From MGBC163016 sp964631345 (GTDB taxonomy: Bacteria > Actinomycetota > Coriobacteriia > Coriobacteriales > Eggerthellaceae), in assembly GCA_964631345.1 (NCBI GenBank), contig CAZVWE010000002.1, forward strand, positions 1 to 64,000: a stretch of 64,000 nt of DNA, in the 5' to 3' direction. The position numbers were made by a program, and so were the translations under genes. The notes below the pieces were generated by a model. That model saw only the letters and a program-made list of their open reading frames with translations, was not told where the DNA came from and searched no databases. This document shows positions 16,347 through 26,700 of the stretch, piece by piece. Numbering within the stretch: the first letter of the stretch is position 1; every line of letters begins with the position of its first letter.

Positions 16347-17586
16347 GAGAGATCCGCTCATAACCGAGGTGGCAGACGCGATGCTAAACGACGCCTTCGG
16401 GGGCGCGATCTGTTTCGACGAGCTCTTGGGGCGCATCTACGTTTGCAGTCGTCTCCCTTGGGAGGATGACGGGCGAAGCGTCATGCGCCCCTGGGCTTCG
16501 ACCGATGACTCAGCGGGATATGCCTATGCGCAAGAGGCCTTCGATTGCGGAAGCGAGCGCGACTTCCAGCATGCCCTGAACATCGCTGCGAGCAAGCGGC
16601 AGGTGAACCCAATCATCAACTTGCTGGAAGCACTACCTGAATGGGATGGAACCCGGCGCGTAGGAACTCTCATGCAGACGTTCCTCGGCGCTACAGACGA
16701 TGACTACACAATGGAAGTGGAGCGCCTTCTCATGGGAGCAGCGCTTGCTCGCACCTTCGACCCGGGCTGCAAGTTCGACTACATGCCCGTTCTCATAGGG
16801 CATCAGGGAATCGGCAAGTCCACCTTCATCCGCAAGCTCGCGCTCGATGCCAAATACTTCACCGATTCTGTCTGCGGAATCGGATCCAAGCAAGCGGCAG
16901 AGCTCGTGCAGGGCAAGTGGTTCGTGGAGCTTCCTGAGCTCGCGGCGATGAAGGGTGCGACCCTAGAGGCAGTGAAAGCGTTCATCACGCGCCAGGCCGA
17001 TGAGTATCGCATGCCCTATGCGAGGCACGTTGAGAGTCGCCCACGCCGATTCGTGCTCGTGGGCACGACCAACGTCCGCGAGTTTTTGACCGACCTCACA
17101 GGCAACAGGCGCTTCCTGCCCATCAAGTGCGGAGAGCAGAAGCCAGAGATGAGCCTGTTCTCGGCTGAGGCTGATCGCTGCTTCAGGCAAGCATGGTCAG
17201 AAGCTTATAGGGAATACCGAGAGGGTGCGCTTGGGAGAAGCTGGCAGCTCGTGCTGTCACGAAGCGCATCCGAGCGAGCGCTGGAGCTGCAAGCGAACTC
17301 AGGGATTGATGACCCAAGGGTCGGCATCATCGAGCAGTGGATTTCGGGCATCGAGACAGGATCCCTTATCTGCACCGTGCAGGTTTTAGAGCAAGCTCTT
17401 GGCATTGCGCGAGAGATGCAAAAGCGACACGACCAGATGGAGGTTTCCAGCTTGCTGCAAAACGCAATTGCTGGGATCGAGCCATTGGAGGGCAAGCATC
17501 GCATGGGAGCCTATGGCGTTCAGCGTGCTTATCGAGTGACAGGCGGGCATGGAAGCGTTGCCAACGTTGCCACCTTCTGCCCATGA
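16339..17586 (+). CDS. VapE-type replication ATPase (virulence-associated E domain)
   Basis: A 415-aa P-loop protein of the VapE/primase-helicase family that helps replicate phage satellites and islands. Walker A is GHQGIGKSTF (near residue 155), Walker B is WFVELPEL, followed by an arginine-rich sensor region (PRRFVLVGTTN) and a TGNRRFLPIKC motif typical of the domain. There is no separate primase domain, so it acts as a helicase-like ATPase only. It follows the excisionase-like gene with an overlap. Its presence argues that the element replicates after excision. Confidence 0.9.
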   Translation: MRRRDPLITEVADAMLNDAFGGAICFDELLGRIYVCSRLPWEDDGRSVMRPWASTDDSAGYAYAQEAFDCGSERDFQHALNIAASKRQVNPIINLLEALPEWDGTRRVGTLMQTFLGATDDDYTMEVERLLMGAALARTFDPGCKFDYMPVLIGHQGIGKSTFIRKLALDAKYFTDSVCGIGSKQAAELVQGKWFVELPELAAMKGATLEAVKAFITRQADEYRMPYARHVESRPRRFVLVGTTNVREFLTDLTGNRRFLPIKCGEQKPEMSLFSAEADRCFRQAWSEAYREYREGALGRSWQLVLSRSASERALELQANSGIDDPRVGIIEQWISGIETGSLICTVQVLEQALGIAREMQKRHDQMEVSSLLQNAIAGIEPLEGKHRMGAYGVQRAYRVTGGHGSVANVATFCP

Positions 17587-17746
17587 AAGAATCGAACTGT
17601 CGAAAGTGAAAGAAGCCGTTCAGGTAGCAAACGAAGCAACAAATGCCCGAGCGATTCTAAGACGATTTAAGCACCGGCTTATCGCAGACCGACACAGGTT
17701 TCAAAAGAATCGCTCGGATGTCTTAGAAAAGATTATGAGCAAGTAG
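17549..17746 (+). CDS. possible small basic protein
   Basis: A 65-residue open frame overlaps the 3' end of vapE by 38 bases and ends just before the oriT-like region. The later part is helix-prone and basic (RAILRRFKHRLIADRHRFQK). The true start may be a GTG at 17608. No clear ribosome site is seen and no family is recognised, so this could be a small accessory protein or chance. Confidence 0.35.
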   Translation: MEALPTLPPSAHERIELSKVKEAVQVANEATNARAILRRFKHRLIADRHRFQKNRSDVLEKIMSK

Positions 17747-17747
17747 C

Positions 17748-17912
17748 CCATTGTGTAATACCGGCGCTTTCCGCTCGGCATCACACAATGGATTTCGCTT
17801 GCCGGGCGAGCCGTGCAAGCGAGCTTCGGGCAGAGTTCGAACCTTGTGGCAACTCCGAGATGTTGCCACCGCGGATCGTTCCGGTCTCTGCCCTCGGCGG
17901 GGGATCCCCCGC
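17748..17912. other. oriT-like cluster of inverted repeats
   Basis: In 165 bases directly before mobC there are five inverted repeats: CCATTGTGT (17748-17756) with ACACAATGG (17783-17791); CGCTTGC (17796-17802) with GCAAGCG (17815-17821); GGGCAGAG (17828-17835) with CTCTGCCC (17886-17893), enclosing GTGGCAAC (17846-17853) with GTTGCCAC (17862-17869); and the palindrome GCGGGGGATCCCCCGC (17897-17912). Such clusters next to a MobC gene are typical of transfer origins. No gene occupies this gap. The nick site is not identified. Confidence 0.6.
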
Positions 17913-17935
17913 GCCCCTAATGAAAGGAACCAAAC

Positions 17936-18418
17936 ATGAATGAGAAGACCCATACAGTCACATGTCGTCTCGATGAAGCTGACTTCAAGAAGCTCACGAG
18001 CGAAGCCGCGGCAATGGATATCAACACGAGCGACTACATCAGGCTTCTGACTCGATTGCCGATACAGATCAAGCTTGACGATGACCCTGACTCGTACATA
18101 ATCATCGATCCAAAGGCCGTATCGATACTCGATTACCTGATCAGGAAGAACGGGATACTACTAAACCAGGCCATCCATTCACTCAATACCATTGCGCTCA
18201 AGGTAAGCCATGGAAAGCAGATCGATGCCGAGATGGCCGAACAGATCAAGAAGGCACTCAAAGACATCGAGGCAGTTGACGAGAAGCTTGCTGATATCAA
18301 GTTGGATACCGAAGCACTCGTTGAAAAGAAAATGCTCTTCTTAGACCGATATCGCCAGAAGCCGAAACGACGTAGGAAGAGACAACCGGCTCCAAAAGCT
18401 CCGACAGCCGAAAGCTAA
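17936..18418 (+). CDS. MobC-family mobilization protein
   Basis: A 160-aa relaxosome accessory protein. The N-terminus (THTVTCRLDEADFKKLTSEA) reads as a ribbon-helix-helix DNA-binding fold, and the middle GILLNQAIHSLNTIAL is the MobC signature. A coiled helix and a very basic tail (KPKRRRKRQPAPK) follow. AAAGGAA precedes the ATG. MobC normally helps a relaxase melt oriT, but no relaxase gene follows; transcription ends at a strong terminator 25 bases on. A helper relaxase acting in trans would be needed. Confidence 0.85.
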   Translation: MNEKTHTVTCRLDEADFKKLTSEAAAMDINTSDYIRLLTRLPIQIKLDDDPDSYIIIDPKAVSILDYLIRKNGILLNQAIHSLNTIALKVSHGKQIDAEMAEQIKKALKDIEAVDEKLADIKLDTEALVEKKMLFLDRYRQKPKRRRKRQPAPKAPTAES

Positions 18419-18442
18419 AAGACAAGAAAAGATTCACGGCCG

Positions 18443-18472
18443 AGAGTCCTGTGTTCGCAGGACTCTTTTTTG
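18443..18472 (+). terminator. rho-independent terminator after mobC
   Basis: AGAGTCCTG (18443-18451) pairs with CAGGACTCT (18458-18466) around the loop TGTTCG, followed by a run of T. It separates the mobilization genes from the defence-like operon. Confidence 0.93.
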
Positions 18473-18542
18473 TGAAAACCGGATAGCGTTATTACGCGTC
18501 GCAAGGAAGTATGTATCCATTTCCTAGAGCGGGTTAGGAGGT

Positions 18543-18567
18543 TATAATAATTGCATATGTATTGCAA
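18543..18567 (+). promoter_or_regulatory. promoter -10 and operator of the Type ISP operon
   Basis: TATAAT at 18543-18548 is a perfect -10 box, with no good -35 visible. Immediately after it is the dyad TTGCA (18551-18555) / TGCAA (18563-18567), well placed for an autoregulatory RHH repressor encoded by the next gene. Confidence 0.5.
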
Positions 18568-18594
18568 AACGGTTTATCAGTCGAAAGGGTCAAA

Positions 18595-18798
18595 ATGGAC
18601 TACGCGGAGCTTGTCAAATCCGAAGCATGCCAAACAGATATTCAGCAGTATCTAGCAGATGGTGATACAACGGCCATAACGATACGTTTGCCCAAGAATC
18701 TACGCGATGCGGCGAAGGAAGCAGCAGCGATGCGAGGTATGGGATTCAGTACGTTTGTGAGAATGTGTCTTATTGAAGAGCTCAAGAAGGGACTGTGA
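18595..18798 (+). CDS. small ribbon-helix-helix regulator
   Basis: A 67-aa protein with a typical RHH segment (TTAITIRLPKNLRDAAKEAA) and a second helix pair (GMGFSTFVRMCLIEELK), as in CopG/BrnA-type regulators. ATG at 18595 is preferred over a TTG at 18562, which lies in the putative operator; AAAGGG precedes it. Its TGA stop lies one base before the ATG of the Type ISP gene, so the two are translationally coupled. It probably tunes expression of the restriction enzyme; an antitoxin role is an alternative. Confidence 0.75.
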   Translation: MDYAELVKSEACQTDIQQYLADGDTTAITIRLPKNLRDAAKEAAAMRGMGFSTFVRMCLIEELKKGL

Positions 18799-18799
18799 A

Positions 18800-21700
18800 A
18801 TGGGCGGAAACGAAGCAGAAGCTAAACTGAACTACTCAGATACGCCCTCTCGAACCATTTACGAGGTCATCGATTGGTGCCGCGAATCTTCGGAAAGTGA
18901 GCGCGAGAAGGGCGACAAGTTCGAACGTGCTGCACGCTATTACCTCCTGAACGATCCTCTTTGGTCGGCAAGATTGGAAGAAGTGTGGTTATGGAAGAAC
19001 GCGCCAACGCGCGATGGCGCTGACATCGGAATAGACCTCGTGGCAAAAGATGCCGAGGATGGAACGTATTGGGCAATCCAGTGCAAGTGCTATGACGAGG
19101 ATTCGACGCTAGATTACAAGACTGTTTCAACATTCTACGGAGCGACTGGTAACAAAGACACCTATGGGCATAACATGCTCATATCTTCAACCGAGAACCT
19201 GACCAACCACCTGGACAAGGTCGCAAGCGAATGGGATACCGTCAGGGTATTCCCAAGCCAGATGGATGAAGCTGCACTCGACTGGGAGCCTTTCCTGGAC
19301 GGAAAAGCTGCTACGCAGAGGAAGACCTTCGATCCGCTACCACATCAGAAGAGAGCCATTGCTGATTGCGTCAAGGGCTTCGAGGAAAACGACCGTGGCA
19401 AGCTGATCATGGCTTGCGGTACCGGAAAGACGCTGACTTCCTTGCGCCTTGCCGAAGAGATGCTAGAGCCAGGATCGTATATTCTCTTCCTGGCACCCTC
19501 GATCTCACTTGTCGGGCAGACAATGCGAGCCTGGGCGAACCAAGCACGAGTGCCGATTCGCTGTGCTGTGGTGTGCTCAGATGCGAAGGCGTCTGATGCT
19601 TGTGTTGATGCATGGGAATCGTCCTTGTCAGACATCCCATATCCGGCAACCACCGACCCCAAGACGCTCTACAGCCAGATGAAGGAGCCGCTTGCGAACG
19701 GCTTCAATGTGATATTCAGCACGTACCAATCGATACAAGTCGTATCCGATGCGCAAGATCTGGGATTGCCGCCCTTCGACCTCATCATTTGCGATGAGGC
19801 ACATAGAACCACTGGTGCGAAAGACGCGGGGACATCCAAGCAGGAGCAGACAGAATTTGTAAAGGTGCACGACAATTCGATAGTCTCGGGCAAGAAGCGC
19901 CTATACATGACGGCGACGCCACGAATCTATGGTGAGACGGCCAAGAAGAAAGCCAAGGAAGAGGACTATGTCATCTCTTCAATGGATGACGAGAGCATTT
20001 TCGGCAAGGAGTTCCACAGGCTCAAGTTCGGTGAGGCCGTGGATGAAGGGCTGCTGACCGATTACAAGGTGATCGCGCTTACCGTTGCCGAGGATGTTGT
20101 GAGTCAGATCTACCAGCAAGCCATGGCAAACAATGAAGGGTTTGAGATACCGGATGCAGCCAAGATCATTGGCTGTTGGAAGGGGCTTGCTGGAGAGGGC
20201 GACGGGGGTGCTGGGCATGCGCTCAAGAACGCGGTCGCGTTCTGTACGACCATCGCCGAGTCGAAACGCATCCAGGAGTACTTCAAGCAGATCGTAGATG
20301 CTTACATCAAATATGAGAAGGAACAGGAGAACGACACCCCGCTTCTTCACTGCGACATCAAGCACGTTGACGGCACCATGGACTCGGCGGAGCGCAAGGC
20401 GAAGCTGAAATGGCTGGCCGAGACCGAGGATGCTACGGCAGATGGCGAAGAGGTGTGCCACATCCTCTCGAATGCGAGATGCCTGGCAGAAGGCGTGGAT
20501 GTGCCGAACCTCGATGCGGTCATGTTCTTGCAGCCCAAGAAGTCTGAAATCGACATTACCCAAGCAGTCGGGCGCGTCATGCGCAGGTTCGAAGGCAAGG
20601 ACTACGGCTATATCATCCTGCCTATTGTCATCCCGGCTGGCATGACGGCGGAAGAGGCCTTGGACGCAAACGAGCCATTCCAGGTTGTCTGGGACATAGT
20701 GAAATCGCTCAGGAGTCATGACGAACGATTGGAGGCGCGCATAAACGCGCTTCCTTACGACAAGAAGGATGGCGGCAAGAAAGACGATGATGTAGTGACT
20801 ATCATCGACGTCACACCGGAAGGCAATGAAGACACGGAAGGCGATGCGCCGTTAGATGGTGATGGTGAAGGAGTGCAAATGCAAATGCACTTCACCGAGC
20901 ATGAGCTGCAAGAGGCGGTCAATGCGGTTATCGTCAAGAAGTGCGGCAGCAAGGTCTACTGGGACGATTGGGCAAAGGATATTGGGAAAATTGCCCAGCG
21001 CCACATCGAGCGCGTCGGTGAGCTAGTGCTCAATGGTGGTGAAGCGTCAGACGAGTTTCAAGCTTTTCTGAAGGGTTTGCGCGATTCACTGAACGAGGGC
21101 ATAACGGAGAAGGAAGCCGTTGAGATGCTTGCGCAGCACATGATCACGCTGCCGATTTTCGATGCTTTGTTCGGGGGCTCGGAGTTCGCGAAGAGCAACC
21201 CAGTGTCGATCGCAATGGAAGGCATGGTTGATACCCTGCGCGAATATAACATCGAGACGCCTGAGGAGAGGCGTGAGCTTGACGAGCTATATGCGAGCGT
21301 AAGGCGCCGAGCCGAAGGCGTGAAGACCGATGCTGGACGCCAGCGCATTATCAAAGAGCTCTACGAGAAGTTCTTCAGTCAGGCCTTCAAGGCGACATCG
21401 GAGAAAATGGGCATCGTCTACACGCCAAATGAGGTAGTGAACTACATCCTCCATGCGACGAACAGACTACTGCAGAAGGAATTCGGACAGAGCTTAGCTG
21501 ATGAGGGCGTGAACATCCTTGATCCTTTCACGGGAACCGGAACCTTCATCGTGAACTTGTTGCAGGACGAAAAGCTGATGCCCTTAGACAAGCTTCCGAT
21601 GAAGTACAAGAGCGAGATATGGTGCAATGAGATTCTTCTTCTGGCTTACTACATTGCCACTATCAACATTGAGTACGCCTACCATTCACGAGTACCAGAG

Positions 21701-23713
21701 GAGTACGTTCCTTTCGAAGGCGCAGTGCTCACAGATACGTTCCAGATGTATGAAGAGGGCGATCCTCTCGATCTTGAGATGTTCGTGGACAACACCGAGC
21801 GCATCCTCCGCGAAATGGAGACGCCAATTCATGTCATTGTTGGCAACCCACCGTATTCTGCGGGTCAGAAGAATGCGAACGACAACAACCAGAAGATGGT
21901 TTACAAAACATTAGATGAGAGAATCGCGACGACTTATGTTGCAAAAGTCGAGGTTAGCAATACGCTAAAGCGAAGCCTATATGACCAGTATATCCGCGCT
22001 TTCAGATGGGCGTCGGATCGCATAGGCGATAAGGGCATTATATCTTTTGTCACCAATGGCAGCTGGCTCGACAACCAAGCTATGGACGGATTTAGAAAAA
22101 GTCTGGTTGAAGAATTCAATTCAATATATGTCTTTAATCTAAGAGGCAATCAGCGAACTCAAGGTGAACAATCGCGAAAAGAAGGAGGCAAAGTATTTGG
22201 CTCCGGATCAAGAGCACCTATCGCCATCACTATGCTGATAAAGAATCCTGCATCAGAAGAACATGGCGTAATTCATTATCACGATATTGGCGATTACTTG
22301 GATCGTGAAACGAAGCTGGCAATTGTTGCATCTTCTGTTGATTGCGAACCATTCGAATGGAACGTGATAAAGCCAGACAAGCATGGAGACTGGTTAAATC
22401 AACGCGATGATACATGGTCACTATTCGCACCTATGGGGTTGGAAAAGCTTAAAGCACCGATTGGAATCTTTGAGATGTACTCGTCCGGAACAATGAGTAC
22501 TAGAGATGCATGGGTGTATAACTTCGACAAAAAGCTGGTCAACGAAAACCCAAGACGAATGATTGAGTTCTACAACTCAGAAGTCGATCGATACAAAACA
22601 GAGGGCTGTTCTAAGAAGTTCGCGGATTTTGCGGACAAAACCGATACTAAGATCAAATGGAATGAGAAGCTGTACAAACTGGCCGAAAAAGGCAAGAAGC
22701 TCGACTTTACACAAGAAGCAATCGCGGAGACGATGTACCGACCCTTCTGCAAACAATGGTTCTATTCGGATCCGGATATGCAGTGGAGCATGTATAAGCA
22801 AAAAGCCTTATTCCCTTATCCGGACGCTGATAATCTGGCCATTTGCTTGACGGGAGTTGGCGCAAACGCTTCTTTCCCAATTATGTCCAATCTAATAGTT
22901 TGTTACGACACGATGTCTAAAGGCGATTCTTTCCCGCTTTACTGGTATGAAAAGAAAAATTCACTTGGTGGGATGTTCGCAGATGAGTCCGAAGAATATC
23001 TCAGACATGATGCAATTACTGACGAGGCACTAGAGGTTTTCCGAAAGGCCTATCCGCGTGCATTCGATGTGCATGACAAGTTCAAAGCACGTGCGAAAGC
23101 TAACGGTGGAATTGAACTAACCAAGGAAGACATTTTCTACTACATCTATGGCATACTCCACTCGCCTGAATACCGCCAGCGGTTTGAGGCCAACCTCAAG
23201 AAGGAACTGCCACGAATCCCACTAGCTGCAGACTTCCGTGCGTTCTCGCTTGCAGGAAGGCGTCTCGCAGAGCTTCACCTCAACTACGAGAGCGTTGAGC
23301 CCTATCCTTTAACAGTTCGAGGAAATGAAAAGAATCCCGGTCGCGTAGAGAAGATGAAATGGGGTAAGCGCAAGGATCCTGAAACCGGCAAGAAGGTGGA
23401 CGATTACACGACGCTCATCTATAACGAAAACTTGGCTTATTCAGGGATCCCTGAAGTTGCCAACGATTACAAGGTTAATGGTAGAAGCCCGCTTGAATGG
23501 ATGATAGATCGCTACCAGGTTAAGACCGATAAGGCTTCGGGTATTGTGAACGACCCAAATGAATACAGCGATGACCCAACTTATATCAGCGGTTTGATTC
23601 CACGACTAGTTACCGTAGCCATGGACACAATGGATATCGTAAACGGATTACCACCGCTGAACGAGAAACCGCAACCTACAGAATGGCCATTTGCCTGGAA
23701 GGTGAGCGAATGA
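18800..23713 (+). CDS. Type ISP single-polypeptide restriction-modification enzyme
   Basis: A 1637-aa protein uniting nuclease, motor and methylase, as in LlaGI/LlaBIII (about 1570-1580 aa). The N-terminal Mrr-like PD-(D/E)xK domain is at about residues 73-98 (GADIGIDLVAKD then YWAIQCKCY). The SF2 helicase has Walker A ACGTGKTL near 205, DEAH in ICDEAHRTTGA near 331, MTATPRIYG, and motif VI QAVGRVMRR near 590. The N6-adenine methylase has motif I DPFTGTGTFIVNLL near 908 and motif IV GNPPY near 1016, and the C-terminal third is the target-recognition region. ATG at 18800 follows GAAGGGA; an earlier start lies inside the RHH gene. All key motifs look intact. Its end overlaps the next gene by four bases. 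Confidence 0.93.
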   Translation: MGGNEAEAKLNYSDTPSRTIYEVIDWCRESSESEREKGDKFERAARYYLLNDPLWSARLEEVWLWKNAPTRDGADIGIDLVAKDAEDGTYWAIQCKCYDEDSTLDYKTVSTFYGATGNKDTYGHNMLISSTENLTNHLDKVASEWDTVRVFPSQMDEAALDWEPFLDGKAATQRKTFDPLPHQKRAIADCVKGFEENDRGKLIMACGTGKTLTSLRLAEEMLEPGSYILFLAPSISLVGQTMRAWANQARVPIRCAVVCSDAKASDACVDAWESSLSDIPYPATTDPKTLYSQMKEPLANGFNVIFSTYQSIQVVSDAQDLGLPPFDLIICDEAHRTTGAKDAGTSKQEQTEFVKVHDNSIVSGKKRLYMTATPRIYGETAKKKAKEEDYVISSMDDESIFGKEFHRLKFGEAVDEGLLTDYKVIALTVAEDVVSQIYQQAMANNEGFEIPDAAKIIGCWKGLAGEGDGGAGHALKNAVAFCTTIAESKRIQEYFKQIVDAYIKYEKEQENDTPLLHCDIKHVDGTMDSAERKAKLKWLAETEDATADGEEVCHILSNARCLAEGVDVPNLDAVMFLQPKKSEIDITQAVGRVMRRFEGKDYGYIILPIVIPAGMTAEEALDANEPFQVVWDIVKSLRSHDERLEARINALPYDKKDGGKKDDDVVTIIDVTPEGNEDTEGDAPLDGDGEGVQMQMHFTEHELQEAVNAVIVKKCGSKVYWDDWAKDIGKIAQRHIERVGELVLNGGEASDEFQAFLKGLRDSLNEGITEKEAVEMLAQHMITLPIFDALFGGSEFAKSNPVSIAMEGMVDTLREYNIETPEERRELDELYASVRRRAEGVKTDAGRQRIIKELYEKFFSQAFKATSEKMGIVYTPNEVVNYILHATNRLLQKEFGQSLADEGVNILDPFTGTGTFIVNLLQDEKLMPLDKLPMKYKSEIWCNEILLLAYYIATINIEYAYHSRVPEEYVPFEGAVLTDTFQMYEEGDPLDLEMFVDNTERILREMETPIHVIVGNPPYSAGQKNANDNNQKMVYKTLDERIATTYVAKVEVSNTLKRSLYDQYIRAFRWASDRIGDKGIISFVTNGSWLDNQAMDGFRKSLVEEFNSIYVFNLRGNQRTQGEQSRKEGGKVFGSGSRAPIAITMLIKNPASEEHGVIHYHDIGDYLDRETKLAIVASSVDCEPFEWNVIKPDKHGDWLNQRDDTWSLFAPMGLEKLKAPIGIFEMYSSGTMSTRDAWVYNFDKKLVNENPRRMIEFYNSEVDRYKTEGCSKKFADFADKTDTKIKWNEKLYKLAEKGKKLDFTQEAIAETMYRPFCKQWFYSDPDMQWSMYKQKALFPYPDADNLAICLTGVGANASFPIMSNLIVCYDTMSKGDSFPLYWYEKKNSLGGMFADESEEYLRHDAITDEALEVFRKAYPRAFDVHDKFKARAKANGGIELTKEDIFYYIYGILHSPEYRQRFEANLKKELPRIPLAADFRAFSLAGRRLAELHLNYESVEPYPLTVRGNEKNPGRVEKMKWGKRKDPETGKKVDDYTTLIYNENLAYSGIPEVANDYKVNGRSPLEWMIDRYQVKTDKASGIVNDPNEYSDDPTYISGLIPRLVTVAMDTMDIVNGLPPLNEKPQPTEWPFAWKVSE

Positions 23714-26700
23714 GCGTTAGGACGACAATTGGTAAGCTCGCACGAAGGGTGAATAGCTGGCGCATGAAAACCAGTGATGAATTTGCGGACAAATCCCTAA
23801 ACGCCCTTACACCGACTCGTTTGTCAGATGAGGAGTACAAGCTCTACGAGAAGGAGTTTTCTTTCGTTTTTCACAATCCAAAGATTCGAAACATTGCTTT
23901 GATGGGTACTTATGGTGCTGGCAAAAGCACTGTTATGGAGACATGGGATGAAAAGCAGCTTCTTGCTGGCGATGGCCACGAGAGCACCTTTATTTCGCTA
24001 GCCCATTTTCACGGGTCGAATAACGAAACCAGTGCAGTAGAAGGTGAAATACTTAATCAGCTAATTCATAAGACCAAACGTAGCCGGATTCCAAAAAGCA
24101 GGTTTAGGCATACACAAGACGATCGCAGAATCTTTGATTTTATTAAAGCAACGGCCTGCGTAGGATATGGCTTATTAAGCATAACGCTTATTACATTGTT
24201 AATAAAAGATGGTATTACGTTTCCTGAAAATGTTGAAGGATTTGCACAACCGATATGGATTGCCATATGCGTATGGGCAATTGGGCTAGTTGCAATTCTG
24301 TACTCTGCATTCCGTCGAGACAAAGCAGATAAGTTTTTGCGACGAATAAAGCTATTCGGAAATGAAGTCGATTTATTTGAATTCGACAAGAATCAGGCTG
24401 AAAAAGACGGTTCTGAATCGCACGATCCAATATTCAATAAATACATGGACGACGTCCTGTACCTGTTAATTAATTCCGGATCCGATGTTTATATTTTTGT
24501 GGACCTCGATCGTTTTGATGATTGGATTGAGATATTTGAAAAGCTTCGAGAACTTAATGGCCTCGCCAACGACTGTAGATTGGAAAAGCTTAAGCCCTTA
24601 CGATTTTTCTACCTAGTTCGAGAAGATTTATTCGAAACACCAGAAGATCGGGTCAAGTTCTTTGATTTCATTATCCCAATCATTCCTTTTTCAGATCCAG
24701 ATGGAAATTTTGATGAACTAAGAAGCGGTTTGAGCAATCTAGGCTTGAATGTGAGTGATTTATTCACCTATGAAATATCTTCTTTCATCCCCGACCCCCG
24801 TGCTTTAAAGGACATTGTTAACGAGGCAAAGCATTACCAAGAACATATTTTTCACGACAGTGATAAGCCTTTATTCGAAAGCGAGGCCGAACATCTTGTA
24901 GCAGCAATTGTTTATAAGGTTGTTTTCCCAACTGATTTTTCAAACTTTCAACGTGGAAAAGGTTATGTGGCAGAGCTTCTAAAACGGCGAGATAAGATTA
25001 TTGAGAACAAGAAGAAAGATTTGTCTGACGAGAGGAGCGAACTCAAAAAGGAGGTAGGTGAAATTGATGAGAAGAATCATTTTACCTTAGAGGAGCTTAC
25101 GCTTATCAGTTGCGGTAATTTGTCAATTTTCGATCGAGCGATAAGCACTTATGGTACTCCAGTTTCTAGTAAAAATAACTCCCAAGAAATGATCGCCGCT
25201 ATTCGAGAGAACGAAAGAGCTAGTGAGTTGCTTGATGAGGAAATGAAAAAGTACTCCTCAGATGAAGAGCGGCAAAAACGTTTTGGAATTCCAGAGAGCG
25301 CTTTAGAGTCCAGAAAGAATGCTTGCTTAGAGCGAATCCGAGAGATTGATGAAAATCTCGTGCGACTCGAATGTTTTACTCTTGGTGAAGCTCTTTCGAT
25401 GTGTGACGATGATGAACAGTTTAGTCTCGTCAAAGAGGATTTAGATCGTCCTGCCGACTTTGAAGACTGCCAAATCGAAACTGTATTGTCTAGTCCTCAT
25501 TTTCCGCTATTAAAACACTTGCTTATCACCGATCTTATAGATACCTCGTCGATAAGATACTCAATACGCGTTCGTCCCGAAGGTTTATCTCTTGCAGATC
25601 AGCGCAATCTAGCGACAATTCAAGGTCGAAGGCCTATTGATCCTACATATGTTTTCGATAAGCCTGGCGATGTTCTCATGAGAATACGCGGTGAATTCTT
25701 GATGGTTCCAGGCGTCCAAAACTACTCGATTCTTAAAGAACTACTTGATAAAGAGGAAACGGACAAACTTTCGAAATTTGTAGCAGGTCTTCAACGCGGA
25801 GATCATGCTGATTTCTTTCTTGGTTATGTTGTTTCCGATCAATTCATTCCCAGTGTTTTTGGTGTAATAGAGAACGATTTCGATAACGAAGCAAGCATTG
25901 TTCTTGCCGATGAGACTGCCTCTTTCGAAGACCGTAGAAACTTCGTCCATAAACTTATGTGCTACAAGGATGATTGGAACTTGGATGCGACAGAAAGCGC
26001 CCTTGTTGCGTTTGCAAACGCCGATTCCGAATTATTATCCGTAGACGATACATTGTTGAAGGGGGTCAGAAGAAATATTGACAAGTTCGTCCTTTCTTTG
26101 TCTGATATTGAATTTGAGACTGCGGACAAGGGGCTCCTTAACATTGTCTATGAGAAATCGCTATATGAGCCCAATGCTGCATTAGCGACGAAATGGGCTG
26201 AGAATCGATTCCCCTACCATGTCGTAAATAGGCATTCAGCTATTTCCATCGTCTACTCGCTTTCCGACGAGAAGCTCCATGAATTTGTGGAGGAAAACAT
26301 GGAGACTTTTATTCTCTCCATTATTGATGCTGACGACTCTCCTTTATCCGAATCAGAAGATATTTTAGCTTGGGTATTGAACGCATTACCAGATAACCAA
26401 GAAGTGGCCGTATCCTTTGTAAAGAGATTGGAGAGTTGCACACTTCAAGACTTGAGCCGGATCAAAGACCCAGCGTTTAAAAGAGCTCTTTTGCTGTTTG
26501 ATATCCCGGAGTTTTCTGAAACGAACATACTTGATTACTTCTCTGCATGCGAAAACGTAATCGATGACGCATTAGCAGGATTCATTCAAAATCATCTTAA
26601 TTCCGAGGACGACATAAAGGCCGTAATAGACGCGCTGTCAGACAACGAAGACTTCGTCTGGGCTGCCGTCGTGGATTCAAACTTAACTGATGAAAACCTC

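Noticed and set aside
19979..20719. Minus-strand open frame of 246 codons inside the Type ISP gene
   Set aside because: The plus strand here encodes intact helicase motifs; the antisense frame is a by-product of GC-rich codon use.
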